NCBI RefSeq assembly: GCF_009833085.1
Contig: NZ_QRBZ01000005.1
Location: forward strand, 1-64,000
Direction of reading: 5' to 3'
Length of the DNA: 64,000 nt
Source of the DNA: Nitrosomonas oligotropha
GTDB taxonomy: Bacteria > Pseudomonadota > Gammaproteobacteria > Burkholderiales > Nitrosomonadaceae
Shown: positions 9,285 through 17,291 of the stretch, in pieces
How positions within the stretch are numbered: the first letter of the stretch is position 1
Layout of the letters: each line of letters opens with the position of its first letter
Translations under genes and position numbers: made by a program
Notes under the pieces: model-generated
Database searches by the model: none
Seen by the model: the letters and a program-made list of their open reading frames with translations, nothing else
Told to the model about the DNA's origin: nothing

Positions 9285-9677
9285 ATGAGCAAAAATAAAA
9301 TTCTGGCTGCCTGCATGCTAACCTGCGCGCTGATGATGACATCGGCAGCCAAAGCAGAAAGCTATTTCATCGACAAATTCAGCCAAGGTATTGCAAACAT
9401 TGCCTTCGGCTTTATTGAGATCCCCAAAAATGTCATCAATATCACCAGCGATCAAAATATTTTTCTAGGTCTGACGTGGGGTGTTATCCGCGGAATTGTG
9501 CATGGTGTGAGCCGGACACTGGTAGGCGGCGTGGAAGTCATCACTTCACCGGTTCCATCCAGTGAATTTGCCTCACCGGCTTATGTTTGGAATCGTTTCA
9601 GTGAAGACAGCCGTTATTTTGGCTTGCATTACCCTGGCTACTGGACCAGTTACGGCCCACTGGATGATGGCGAATAA
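9285..9677 (+). CDS. Exosortase system-associated protein, TIGR04073-like
   Basis: Small secreted protein (130 aa) with a Sec signal (about residues 1-24, ending AAKA). The mature part carries GIANIAFGFIEIPKNVIN, then a hydrophobic Gly-rich stretch GLTWGVIRGIVHGVSRTLVGGVEVITSP, and a C-terminal YPGYWTSYGPLD. This matches my memory of the TIGR04073 family that co-occurs with exosortase systems. Its function is unknown and it is probably envelope or outer-membrane associated. I start at ATG 9285 because AAGGAG lies 7 nt upstream. It leads a run of three envelope genes. Confidence 0.78.
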   Translation: MSKNKILAACMLTCALMMTSAAKAESYFIDKFSQGIANIAFGFIEIPKNVINITSDQNIFLGLTWGVIRGIVHGVSRTLVGGVEVITSPVPSSEFASPAYVWNRFSEDSRYFGLHYPGYWTSYGPLDDGE

Positions 9678-9713
9678 GCCTGCTGCGACCCATTCAATCA
9701 TAAGGATATCATC

Positions 9714-10406
9714 ATGAAAAAATATCACTGCTTACCGCTCGCAATTTTGATACTGTTCCTGACCGCCTGCGCCACGCCCAAAACCGATACGGAAGATTTG
9801 AAGGCCGAGATTAAAGCCGCCAGAACCGGTCACTACGGGCAAGCCATGTGGCATCAAGAGCAATCCGAAGAAGATCTGGAAACCGCCAATGAGATTTTGG
9901 GTCATCTCGAGAAAAATCACTATTGGAATATCAACGAGAAGCAAAAGGCTTTAGATGCCGCAAAATCAGCCGCACGCCATCGTTTGGAAGCAGAGAAGGA
10001 AATGTGTCTGTGGCTGACAGAAGTGCATGGCCATAACCACCATAAAAAAGAATCGATTCACGATACCGTGGCTTACTTCAAAACAGGCAGCGCCGTGCCC
10101 TTTAAAACCAAAGACGAAACCATCGGCAAAGTGGGCAACTGGCTGGAAGCGCATCCCGATGCAACTGCAATCGTCACGGCATCAACTGATACTGTCGGCA
10201 AACCGGCCTACAACCAGGATTTGTCGGAAAGAAGAGCCCAGGCGGTGATACAACGATTGGTAGCAAGCGGCGCCCGGCCCAGCCAATTAATTACCAAAGC
10301 AATCGGTGAAGTTCCAGGCGCCGACAACACACCCGATCAGGAAAACCGTGTGGCGATTGTGATCACATCGCACCCCGTTTACATGGATTGTCCCAACATA
10401 AAGTAG
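9714..10406 (+). CDS. OmpA-family lipoprotein
   Basis: Lipoprotein of 230 aa with signal peptide and lipobox (LTAC, Cys19). The middle region (about 30-100) is charged and helical. The C-terminal third resembles an OmpA-like peptidoglycan-binding domain, with the SERRAQAVIQRLVASG motif and QENRVAIVI near the end. It would anchor the outer membrane to the wall. AAGGA precedes the ATG. It follows the TIGR04073-type gene by 36 nt, so the two are probably co-transcribed. Confidence 0.85.
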   Translation: MKKYHCLPLAILILFLTACATPKTDTEDLKAEIKAARTGHYGQAMWHQEQSEEDLETANEILGHLEKNHYWNINEKQKALDAAKSAARHRLEAEKEMCLWLTEVHGHNHHKKESIHDTVAYFKTGSAVPFKTKDETIGKVGNWLEAHPDATAIVTASTDTVGKPAYNQDLSERRAQAVIQRLVASGARPSQLITKAIGEVPGADNTPDQENRVAIVITSHPVYMDCPNIK

Positions 10407-10484
10407 CGTGAAAAACTCACTTGGCTGAATAAAAACCAGCCCGGTGAGTTAGAATCTCAGTTCTAACCAATACGGGGGAAAAAC

Positions 10485-10739
10485 ATGAAATTACGTTACT
10501 TTTTTATGATTGCGATAGTGCTATTCACTTTATCCGCCTGTGGACAAAAATCAACGGAAACCACAGAAAAAGTAGTCGACAAAGTCAACGACGCGCTAGA
10601 TCGTCGCCCTAACGAAAAAGCGCGCGATGCAATTGAAGACATCACGAGCGCGGTAAAGGATGCTTCTGAAGAAGCTCAGGGAAAAATGGAAGAAATCGCT
10701 AAAGAGATCAAGCACCAAACCGGGGATGCTGCGAAATAA
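10485..10739 (+). CDS. Small lipoprotein, helical
   Basis: An 84-aa protein with a lipoprotein signal (LSAC, Cys19) and a mature part that is nearly all charged amphipathic helix, rich in Glu, Lys, Asp and Ala (KVVDKVNDALDRR, AIEDITSAVKDASEEAQGK). A GGGGG stretch precedes the ATG. Such Lpp- or entericidin-like helices are common in envelopes, but no specific function can be assigned. It is the last of three rightward envelope genes. Confidence 0.75.
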   Translation: MKLRYFFMIAIVLFTLSACGQKSTETTEKVVDKVNDALDRRPNEKARDAIEDITSAVKDASEEAQGKMEEIAKEIKHQTGDAAK

Positions 10740-10842
10740 TTCAGTTTGAGTTCTGCTCTTTTTTTATTTCCGAATCACATTGCAGCATTCGTTCTTTTTT
10801 CCGTCCACGCGCAGAAATAGCCTGAAACCGGAGAATCCGACA

Positions 10843-12066
10843 CTACTGACGAAAATCCGCCAACACATTGAGTAAGTAATCCAAATCTTTCTCAGTATGT
10901 TCGGCGGAAACCTGCAAGCGGATTTCCTGGTCGCCTTGCGGTACGACCGGATAATTCAAACCGGTGGCGAGAATATCGTGATCGAATAAATGCGCCACCA
11001 ATGCGGCGGTTTTGGCGGTATCGCGGACAAATACCGGCACGATGGGGTGCTCTCCGGACAAAGTTTCAAAGCCCAGCTGTTGCAATCCGGATCGGAGTTT
11101 AGCGCTGAAGCTGCGCAGTCGATTCAGCAGATGCAAGCCCTCCTCGCTTTCCAGAATATCCAACGCCGCCAGTGCAGCAGCCGCTTCGGCGGGCGTGATC
11201 GGGTTGGAATAGATATACAACGGCGCGGTTTCCCGCAAGTAAGCGATGGTCGTGGCGCTGGCGGCAACGTAACCGCCGTTGACGCCGAACGCCTTGCCGA
11301 GCGTAGCGATTAATACATCCGCCCGCCCTCCGGTAATCTCTTCAGTACCGCGCCCGGTACCGCCAAAAGCGCCGGCGCCATGCGAGTCATCCACTAGCGT
11401 GACAATTCCTTCGGGATAATCGCTTTGGTGTCTGGCACAGCAAGCATCGAGTTCATCCAACGGCGCATGATCGCCGCGCATGCTGAAAACGCCGTCAGTG
11501 ACCACACAAACCCGTTGATAGCGGTCACGGTTGGTGCTCAGGACTTTTTCCAGATCATGCATGCCACCGTGCGCATAAATCGCTTTTCCGGCCGGATGTG
11601 CGAGACGGATCGCATTGATGATGCAATTGTGGTTCAGCGCATCGCTGACCACCAGCGTCTGCTCGGAAATCAATTGCGGCAGCACGCCAACCATCGTGGC
11701 ATAGGCCGCGCTGAACAACAGCGCCGCTTCACGGCCATGAAACGCCGCCAGTCTGCGCTCCAGCTCCACATGCGGCGCGTACGTGCCGCTGATAAATCGC
11801 ACTGCGCCGGGACCCGCGCCATATTGTTCCGCTGCCTGCGCTTCCGCCTCAATTACCGCCGGATGCCGCGCCAAGCCCAAATAGGAATTCGAATTCATGC
11901 GCAAAAATGCGCGCTTGCCATAACCGTGCAGCTGATAGCGTGGCCCCAATCCGTCTTCGCCCGCGAGAATGCCGGTAATGATTTTCTCGTCGCCCTTGCG
12001 GACACCCTGTTGTTGCAGTTGATTTAACTTGGCCAGGAATAGCGGTTCCACTTTCGATAGCGACAT
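10843..12066 (-). CDS. kbl: 2-amino-3-ketobutyrate CoA ligase (glycine C-acetyltransferase)
   Basis: Alpha-oxoamine synthase-family PLP enzyme (about 407 aa). Features are NSNSYLGLARHP near the N-terminus, VSDALNHNCIINAIRL, TDGVFSMRGD, VDDSHGAGAFG and the PLP-lysine segment ATLGKAFG. The family also includes KBL, ALAS, SPT and BioF. The function is set by context: it directly follows a TDH-like dehydrogenase, giving threonine to 2-amino-3-ketobutyrate to glycine plus acetyl-CoA. I prefer ATG 12066, which has GGAG seven nt upstream, over TTG 12078, which immediately abuts the tdh stop. Confidence 0.8.
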   Translation of the reverse strand: MSLSKVEPLFLAKLNQLQQQGVRKGDEKIITGILAGEDGLGPRYQLHGYGKRAFLRMNSNSYLGLARHPAVIEAEAQAAEQYGAGPGAVRFISGTYAPHVELERRLAAFHGREAALLFSAAYATMVGVLPQLISEQTLVVSDALNHNCIINAIRLAHPAGKAIYAHGGMHDLEKVLSTNRDRYQRVCVVTDGVFSMRGDHAPLDELDACCARHQSDYPEGIVTLVDDSHGAGAFGGTGRGTEEITGGRADVLIATLGKAFGVNGGYVAASATTIAYLRETAPLYIYSNPITPAEAAAALAALDILESEEGLHLLNRLRSFSAKLRSGLQQLGFETLSGEHPIVPVFVRDTAKTAALVAHLFDHDILATGLNYPVVPQGDQEIRLQVSAEHTEKDLDYLLNVLADFRQ

Positions 12067-12078
12067 AGAGATCTCCAA

Positions 12079-13035
12079 TTAACCGTTACGTAATTTGGCG
12101 CTGATGTGCGCCAGCATATCGGCCACCATGCCGGGCAAATCGAAACCCGGCTGCCAGCCCCATTCGGTGCGCGCGGCACTGTCATCCATATGCCGCGGCC
12201 AGGAATCGGCAATCGCTTGCCGCAGCGGATCGACCGTATAGCCGATGGTAAAACCGGGCAGATGCTTTTGTATTTCCGCCGCCAATTGCGCCGGAGTAAA
12301 GCTCATCGCGGTAACGTTAAAACCGTTGCGGTGCGTCAATTTGCCGGGATCGGTTTGCATTAGTTGCATTGCGGCTGCAATGGCATCGGGCATATACATC
12401 ATATCCAGTTGGGTATCGGCGCGCAGAAAGCAGTCGTAATGCCGTTGTTTGACCGCGGCGTAAAAAATATCCACGGCATAATCGGTCGTACCGCCGCCGG
12501 GCAGCACTTGATTGGAAATCAGTCCGGGATAGCGCACACCGCGCGCGTCGACACCGTAGCGGCGATGATAGTAATCGCACAGCAATTCGCCCGTCACTTT
12601 GGTAATGCCATAGATCGTCGAAGGGTGCTGCACGGTATCCTGCGGCGTATTGTACGGCGGTGTGCCGGGACCGAATGCGGCAATGGAACTGGGAAAAAAT
12701 ACTTGGCAACCGAACTGGCGCGCGCTTTCCAGCACATTGAGCAGGCCGTTCATATTGATATCCCAGGCTTGCAACGGTCGCTCTTCGGCCACTGCGGAAA
12801 GCAGTGCAGCGAGATGATAGATCACCGTGATACCCTGCCCGGCGATCACCGCATCCAGTGCGGCCGCATCGCGCACATCGAGGCTGCAATACGGCCCGGC
12901 TTGCGCCAAACCGCCGGAAGGTTCGCGGCGGTGTCCGGCGGCAACGACATTCTCCACACCGTAACGCTCACGCAAAGCCTGCGTCAATTCCGCGCCGATT
13001 TGACCGGTCGCGCCGGTTACCAGAATCTTAGGCAT
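12079..13035 (-). CDS. L-threonine 3-dehydrogenase, SDR (epimerase-like) type
   Basis: Extended short-chain dehydrogenase, about 318 aa. It has an N-terminal NAD-binding GATGQIGAEL (TGxxGxxG), LDVRDAAAL, HLAALLSA, SSIAAFGP and the active-site pair YGITKVTGE (YxxxK). The segment RYPGLIS followed by TDYAVDIFYAA is typical of the epimerase-type threonine dehydrogenases of bacteria and animals, which are unrelated to the zinc-type E. coli Tdh. ATG 13035 has GGAGGT just upstream, while ATG 13047 would add MEVG. It is followed at once by kbl. Confidence 0.82.
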   Translation of the reverse strand: MPKILVTGATGQIGAELTQALRERYGVENVVAAGHRREPSGGLAQAGPYCSLDVRDAAALDAVIAGQGITVIYHLAALLSAVAEERPLQAWDINMNGLLNVLESARQFGCQVFFPSSIAAFGPGTPPYNTPQDTVQHPSTIYGITKVTGELLCDYYHRRYGVDARGVRYPGLISNQVLPGGGTTDYAVDIFYAAVKQRHYDCFLRADTQLDMMYMPDAIAAAMQLMQTDPGKLTHRNGFNVTAMSFTPAQLAAEIQKHLPGFTIGYTVDPLRQAIADSWPRHMDDSAARTEWGWQPGFDLPGMVADMLAHISAKLRNG

Positions 13036-13110
13036 TCCCACCTCCATACTTCGGTATTCTGCCGGTTTGCTGCTTTACAGCTCCTGGCAGAGGGAAATCG
13101 GAAAGCTGCG

Positions 13111-14172
13111 CTATTTCTTCCTGCGCTTTTCCACCGCACTGGCTAGTTGTTGCAGCACGTGTTCGGTCGCCTCAAAATTGATGCAGCCGTCCGTAACGCT
13201 CTGCCCGTAAACCAGCTCTTCGCGCTTCTTGCCATCGGCTTTCTGATTACCTTCCACCAGATGGCTTTCGATCATCACGCCGCAAATGGCGTTGCTACCG
13301 CCCGCAATCTGTTCCGCCACATCGGCCGCCACTTCGGTTTGGCGGCGGTAATCCTTGTGGCTATTGGCGTGGCTGAAATCGATCATCAAATAGGGCGGCA
13401 GCTTGGCTTTTTTCAATTCTTCCACCGCTGAAGCAACACTCGCCGCATCGTAATTTGGTTTACGCCCGCCGCGCAGGATGATGTGACAATCCTCGTTTCC
13501 TTTGGTAGCAAAAATGGCGGTATGCCCTTCCTTGGTGACAGACAGAAAATGATGCGGGCGTGAAGCGGCCGCGATGGCGTCAATCGCGATATTCAAATTG
13601 CCATACGTGCCATTTTTGAAGCCGATCGGGCAAGAAACACCGGATGCCAATTCGCGATGCCCCTGGCTTTCGGTCGTGCGTGCGCCGATGGCCGCCCAGC
13701 TGATCAAATCCGATAGATATTGCGGACTCACCAGATCCAGGTACTCGGTGGCCGAAGGCATGCCGATGGTATTCAAATCCAGCAATAACCGGCGCGCCAT
13801 GCGCAGCCCTTTGTTGATATGAAAGCTGTTATCCAGATCGGGATCGTTGATCAACCCTTTCCAGCCGATGGTCGTGCGTGGTTTCTCGAAATACACCCGC
13901 ATCACAATATGCAATTGCGGTTTGAGTTTTTCGCGCAAATGCTTCAACCGCGCCGCATACTCCAGCGCGGCATCGACATCGTGAATGGAACAAGGACCGA
14001 CCACAACCAGCAAGCGGTCGTCCTCACCGTGCAAAATGCGATGAGTCGCTTGCCGCGCGCTATAAACGGTTTCTGTCGTACTCTCCGTCATCGGATATTC
14101 GCGATGCAGTTCAACCGGCGGAGTCAGTTCATGCACGCCGACAATACGTAAATCATCGGTCTGGTATTTCAT
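13111..14172 (-). CDS. aroG: 3-deoxy-7-phosphoheptulonate synthase (DAHP synthase, class I)
   Basis: First enzyme of the shikimate pathway, condensing PEP with erythrose 4-phosphate (353 aa, full length). Conserved blocks are VVVGPCSIHD near residue 60, YFEKPRTTIGWKGLINDP near 105, GMPSATEYLD and IGARTTESQGHRELASG in the barrel, and FSHANSHKDY near residue 265. It belongs to the AroF/G/H type. Which aromatic amino acid inhibits it cannot be read from the sequence. The gene stands alone, 75 nt from the start of tdh. Confidence 0.95.
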   Translation of the reverse strand: MKYQTDDLRIVGVHELTPPVELHREYPMTESTTETVYSARQATHRILHGEDDRLLVVVGPCSIHDVDAALEYAARLKHLREKLKPQLHIVMRVYFEKPRTTIGWKGLINDPDLDNSFHINKGLRMARRLLLDLNTIGMPSATEYLDLVSPQYLSDLISWAAIGARTTESQGHRELASGVSCPIGFKNGTYGNLNIAIDAIAAASRPHHFLSVTKEGHTAIFATKGNEDCHIILRGGRKPNYDAASVASAVEELKKAKLPPYLMIDFSHANSHKDYRRQTEVAADVAEQIAGGSNAICGVMIESHLVEGNQKADGKKREELVYGQSVTDGCINFEATEHVLQQLASAVEKRRKK

Positions 14173-14290
14173 AACAATTCCTTATTGATAGACTTCCAGG
14201 TCTAAGAGCAAAGATTCGCCTTGCAATAAACAACGCGGATCGGAAAAAACCGTATTTTAACCTAAGCGGGGAATTTCATCAGAACGGACT

Positions 14291-15724
14291 TCAGGAAAAT
14301 CGCTCGCGCAGCCAAACTTCCAGTCTGCGCGTAGCGATCACGTCGTCACGGTTATAACCCAGTATTGCGGCTTGCAGTTTCTGTTTTTCCGTTAAGCTGG
14401 TTCCCGCGCGGAAACGGTTGAATTGCACCACCGACCATTGCGAGCCGGATTCCTCGTTTTCCCATTGGAAATTCACCAGCCCCGGATGCTTGCAGATATC
14501 TTTCAGACCATAGCCTTGCAGCGGCAACACCAGACAATCCAATACCGGATTTTGCATATCGAACAACGGACTATCCGCGCCCAGCAGCCACTTCACGGTG
14601 GCATGATTTCCCATCCCGTAACGCTCGGCGTATTTGCCGATTGTCGCCCTTTCGTGGTTGGAATAATGCGCCAGCACCAAGGCCGGATACTGTGAGCGAT
14701 ACGCATCCATTTTCTGCAAGAAACCCAGCCAGCCCGTATAATCGCTGGCTTCGTCATCGGTCCAGACGTATTCAAAGCTTTCCCGGTCATACGGCGGCGC
14801 CAAAAATCCCCACAAATAAACATGACGCTCGCGATTCGGGGTCAATGGGTTGTCTTCGATATCGAAATGAACCCAGGTGCCTTGCGGCAAAACGGCCTTG
14901 TTTAGTTGAAATACTTCGCTGCTCAACATCGAGCGGGCTTGCAAAATGGCGCGGTGCTTGCGTTTATTGCCTTTGAGATGCGGCACATCCGGCAGGGATT
15001 CGGCCGACTCCCCGGCAAGCTGCGAGATCGTTGCAATCCCGGCTTGCGCCAGATGATCCGCAGCTTTGCCGTGCACGCCGTACAGCAGCGAAATATCCTC
15101 TCTGGCTTCAAATTCCGGGCGGCAATACGCCGTATGCGGACAAATACGGCATTTGCTATGGCTATAGCGGACTTCCGGCGGTTGCGGCAAATCCAGCAGC
15201 ACTCGCATACTGGCGATAAACTCATCGACCAATGGTTCGACTTCATCGCCCAATTGCGCAACACGGCCATCGCCCAGAAAAACCATCGCCGGTAAATTGT
15301 TGGCCAGTAAACGGCGATAGATTCCCAGCTGTATCTGAATCGATTTTTTATTTTCACTCAGGGAAAGCTTCGCGTCCGCGGGCTGATATTGACCGCTTTC
15401 ATGGCGAATCAGGAAATCGGGATAACCCACTAATCCCAGTTGTTCATCCCGCAAACGGCCTTGATAAATCACCGGCGCCCCTTGCTGCATCAAGGCTTGC
15501 GTATGTTCAAAGGAAACCGCTTTGCTGACGGCATACTGATCTCCCAGCTTGGCCAGCATGGCCGCTTCATGTTCCAGACCAAGATCGCTGAGCAGCTGAT
15601 TAAATCCATCGAGCTCCGTTGCAACCGGTTGATGTTTATCCAGCCAGACACGCCGGATACACGTCATCCATGCGCTGGCGTCACTGGGTTTGATCAGAGT
15701 TGGGGAAAAATTACCGGCAGTCAT
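14291..15724 (-). CDS. TM0106-family RecB-like putative nuclease
   Basis: A 477-aa protein. The N-terminal half is RecB/PD-(D/E)XK-like, with GYPDFLIRHESGQYQPADAKLS near residues 100-120 (D...D-A-K as the nuclease core). A Cys cluster KCRICPHTAYC near residue 195 is typical of iron-sulphur RecB/Cas4-like nucleases. After a helix-hairpin-like linker, the C-terminal half resembles an RNase H/DEDD-like domain starting at VHFDIEDNP. The biochemical role of this family is undefined, and DNA repair is the usual guess. It stands alone between aroG and the HD-GYP gene. Confidence 0.82.
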   Translation of the reverse strand: MTAGNFSPTLIKPSDASAWMTCIRRVWLDKHQPVATELDGFNQLLSDLGLEHEAAMLAKLGDQYAVSKAVSFEHTQALMQQGAPVIYQGRLRDEQLGLVGYPDFLIRHESGQYQPADAKLSLSENKKSIQIQLGIYRRLLANNLPAMVFLGDGRVAQLGDEVEPLVDEFIASMRVLLDLPQPPEVRYSHSKCRICPHTAYCRPEFEAREDISLLYGVHGKAADHLAQAGIATISQLAGESAESLPDVPHLKGNKRKHRAILQARSMLSSEVFQLNKAVLPQGTWVHFDIEDNPLTPNRERHVYLWGFLAPPYDRESFEYVWTDDEASDYTGWLGFLQKMDAYRSQYPALVLAHYSNHERATIGKYAERYGMGNHATVKWLLGADSPLFDMQNPVLDCLVLPLQGYGLKDICKHPGLVNFQWENEESGSQWSVVQFNRFRAGTSLTEKQKLQAAILGYNRDDVIATRRLEVWLRERFS

Positions 15725-15839
15725 CGCTCTACGGGTAAGCTTGTAATGAAACCGCTGATTTTAGCGGATTTAAGCGATACGTACCGGTGGGATTTCGCGG
15801 GAAAAATTCAATTGATTCCGGTGTCGCGGCCAGGCGCTG

Positions 15840-16967
15840 CTAACCGTAGATATCTTCCTTGAACTGTTGTTGAATCGATTCCACCTTCTGCCGGTTTTCA
15901 ATCAGCGCGATCACGCAATCGATATCCAGTTTCTCACCGGCGAGCTGTTGCAACATGGCGAATGCTTTTTCGTTGCTCCAGGCTTCCTTATACGGGCGGC
16001 GTGAAGTCAACGCGTCAAAAACATCGGCCACCGCGACAATCCGTGCTTCAAGCGGAATCTCATCATCGCGCTTACCGGTAGGATAACCGCTGCCGTTCAC
16101 CGCTTCGTGGTGAAATTCAGCGATATTGCGTAACACATCGATATGATTGAAATTGCCGAAGCCAAAGTTCATCACGATATCGTCGATCATTTCCCTGCCC
16201 TTCTGTGAATGCGTATTCATGATCGTTCGTTCTTCCGCGTTCAATGGCCCCGGTTTCAGCAAGATACTGTCAGGCATAGCGATCTTGCCGATATCGTGCA
16301 ACGGTGAAAACATGAAAACTTGCTCGATATACGCATCGTCCAGATCGTATCGATCGGCGAGCGCTTCAGCGATGATACGGCTGTAGCGCGACATGCGATC
16401 CAAATGGCTGCCCGTTTCGGGATCGCGGAAATGCGTAATGCCGCTGGTCGTTTTCAGCGCGGCGTTCATGACCCTCAACGTGGCCAGTTCATTGACGATC
16501 ATCAGCGCGATCAGGTGTCCGTAAATATCGAGAATGCTCAATACATTCTCGGTGAATACTTCCGCTTCATGCGAGTTAAAAAACAAAAAGCCGACAAACT
16601 CGCCGCCATGAAAAATTGGCATGGTATAGCTCGCGGCATAGCCGGAACGGCCGATACGCTGGGTATGCTCGTGCGTACCGTTCTCAAAAGTCACTAGGTT
16701 ATTGACCACCCGCGGCAGCCCTTGGGCGAGGATTTCCTTCAACGATGGCGCATTATCCAACGATGTTTGATAGTGCACTAAGGGGTTTTCTCCGTCGCTG
16801 CTGTTCAGATACGTTTTCAGCACTCGGGTATCGGGATCGTACAGCGCGATGGCAATCCGTGAAATAAATGGAAATTTGTTCTGAACAGAGCGATGCGCGC
16901 TGATCATTTTATCCTTCAGCGGTAACGGTTTATTCAAGTCGTCGAGCAGATCGCGATGATGGAACAT
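15840..16967 (-). CDS. HD-GYP c-di-GMP phosphodiesterase with GAF-like sensor
   Basis: About 375 aa. An N-terminal GAF-type sensor (about 20-165) is followed by an HD-GYP domain with the metal motif HDIGKIAMPDSILLKP, the histidine pair FHHEAVNGSGYP (GYP intact) and ADVFDALTSRRPYK. It should hydrolyse c-di-GMP in response to a ligand bound by GAF. ATG 16967 has AGGA nine nt upstream, whereas the longer ATG at 16994 lacks support. It is the second c-di-GMP enzyme in the window but is not adjacent to the first. Confidence 0.92.
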   Translation of the reverse strand: MFHHRDLLDDLNKPLPLKDKMISAHRSVQNKFPFISRIAIALYDPDTRVLKTYLNSSDGENPLVHYQTSLDNAPSLKEILAQGLPRVVNNLVTFENGTHEHTQRIGRSGYAASYTMPIFHGGEFVGFLFFNSHEAEVFTENVLSILDIYGHLIALMIVNELATLRVMNAALKTTSGITHFRDPETGSHLDRMSRYSRIIAEALADRYDLDDAYIEQVFMFSPLHDIGKIAMPDSILLKPGPLNAEERTIMNTHSQKGREMIDDIVMNFGFGNFNHIDVLRNIAEFHHEAVNGSGYPTGKRDDEIPLEARIVAVADVFDALTSRRPYKEAWSNEKAFAMLQQLAGEKLDIDCVIALIENRQKVESIQQQFKEDIYG

Positions 16968-17067
16968 TTTGCAATTCCTGGGGAAAAATAACATAACGGC
17001 CAGATCAAATTTGAGTTTGAATTTATTTCCTTTGACCGGTAAATGCGCACTTCAGCTGCGATTGAAA

Positions 17068-17097
17068 TTGGAGTAATCCATCATCAACTGGTATACT
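17068..17097 (+). promoter_or_regulatory. Candidate promoter of the SRP RNA
   Basis: TTGGAG (17068-17073), 18-nt spacer, TATACT (17092-17097), placing the start a few nt before the 4.5S RNA. Confidence 0.5.
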
Positions 17098-17117
17098 TCC
17101 GCCACATTGAGTTTTAT

Positions 17118-17213
17118 GGCGGGCCTCCCCCCATTGCAAGGTAGTCAATCTGGTCAGGTCCGGAAGGAAGCAGCCACAGCTATTTATTGCGAGTGCCGGG
17201 GGTCGGGCTCGCC
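17118..17213 (+). ncRNA. ffs: 4.5S signal recognition particle RNA
   Basis: Small bacterial-type SRP RNA. The diagnostic helix-8 block GGTCAGGTCCGGAAGGAAGC is present with its GCAGCC follow-on, and the two ends pair (GGCGGGCC with GGGCTCGCC). It binds Ffh and targets membrane proteins. Its place directly upstream of dnaX is a common arrangement in proteobacteria. Confidence 0.95.
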
Positions 17214-17291
17214 ACCCAACACGAACTGGGATCTGCCTTTCCGGATTTTTACTGGTTTAACAGGATCTAATTCGCTTTTCTAATCAAAAAC

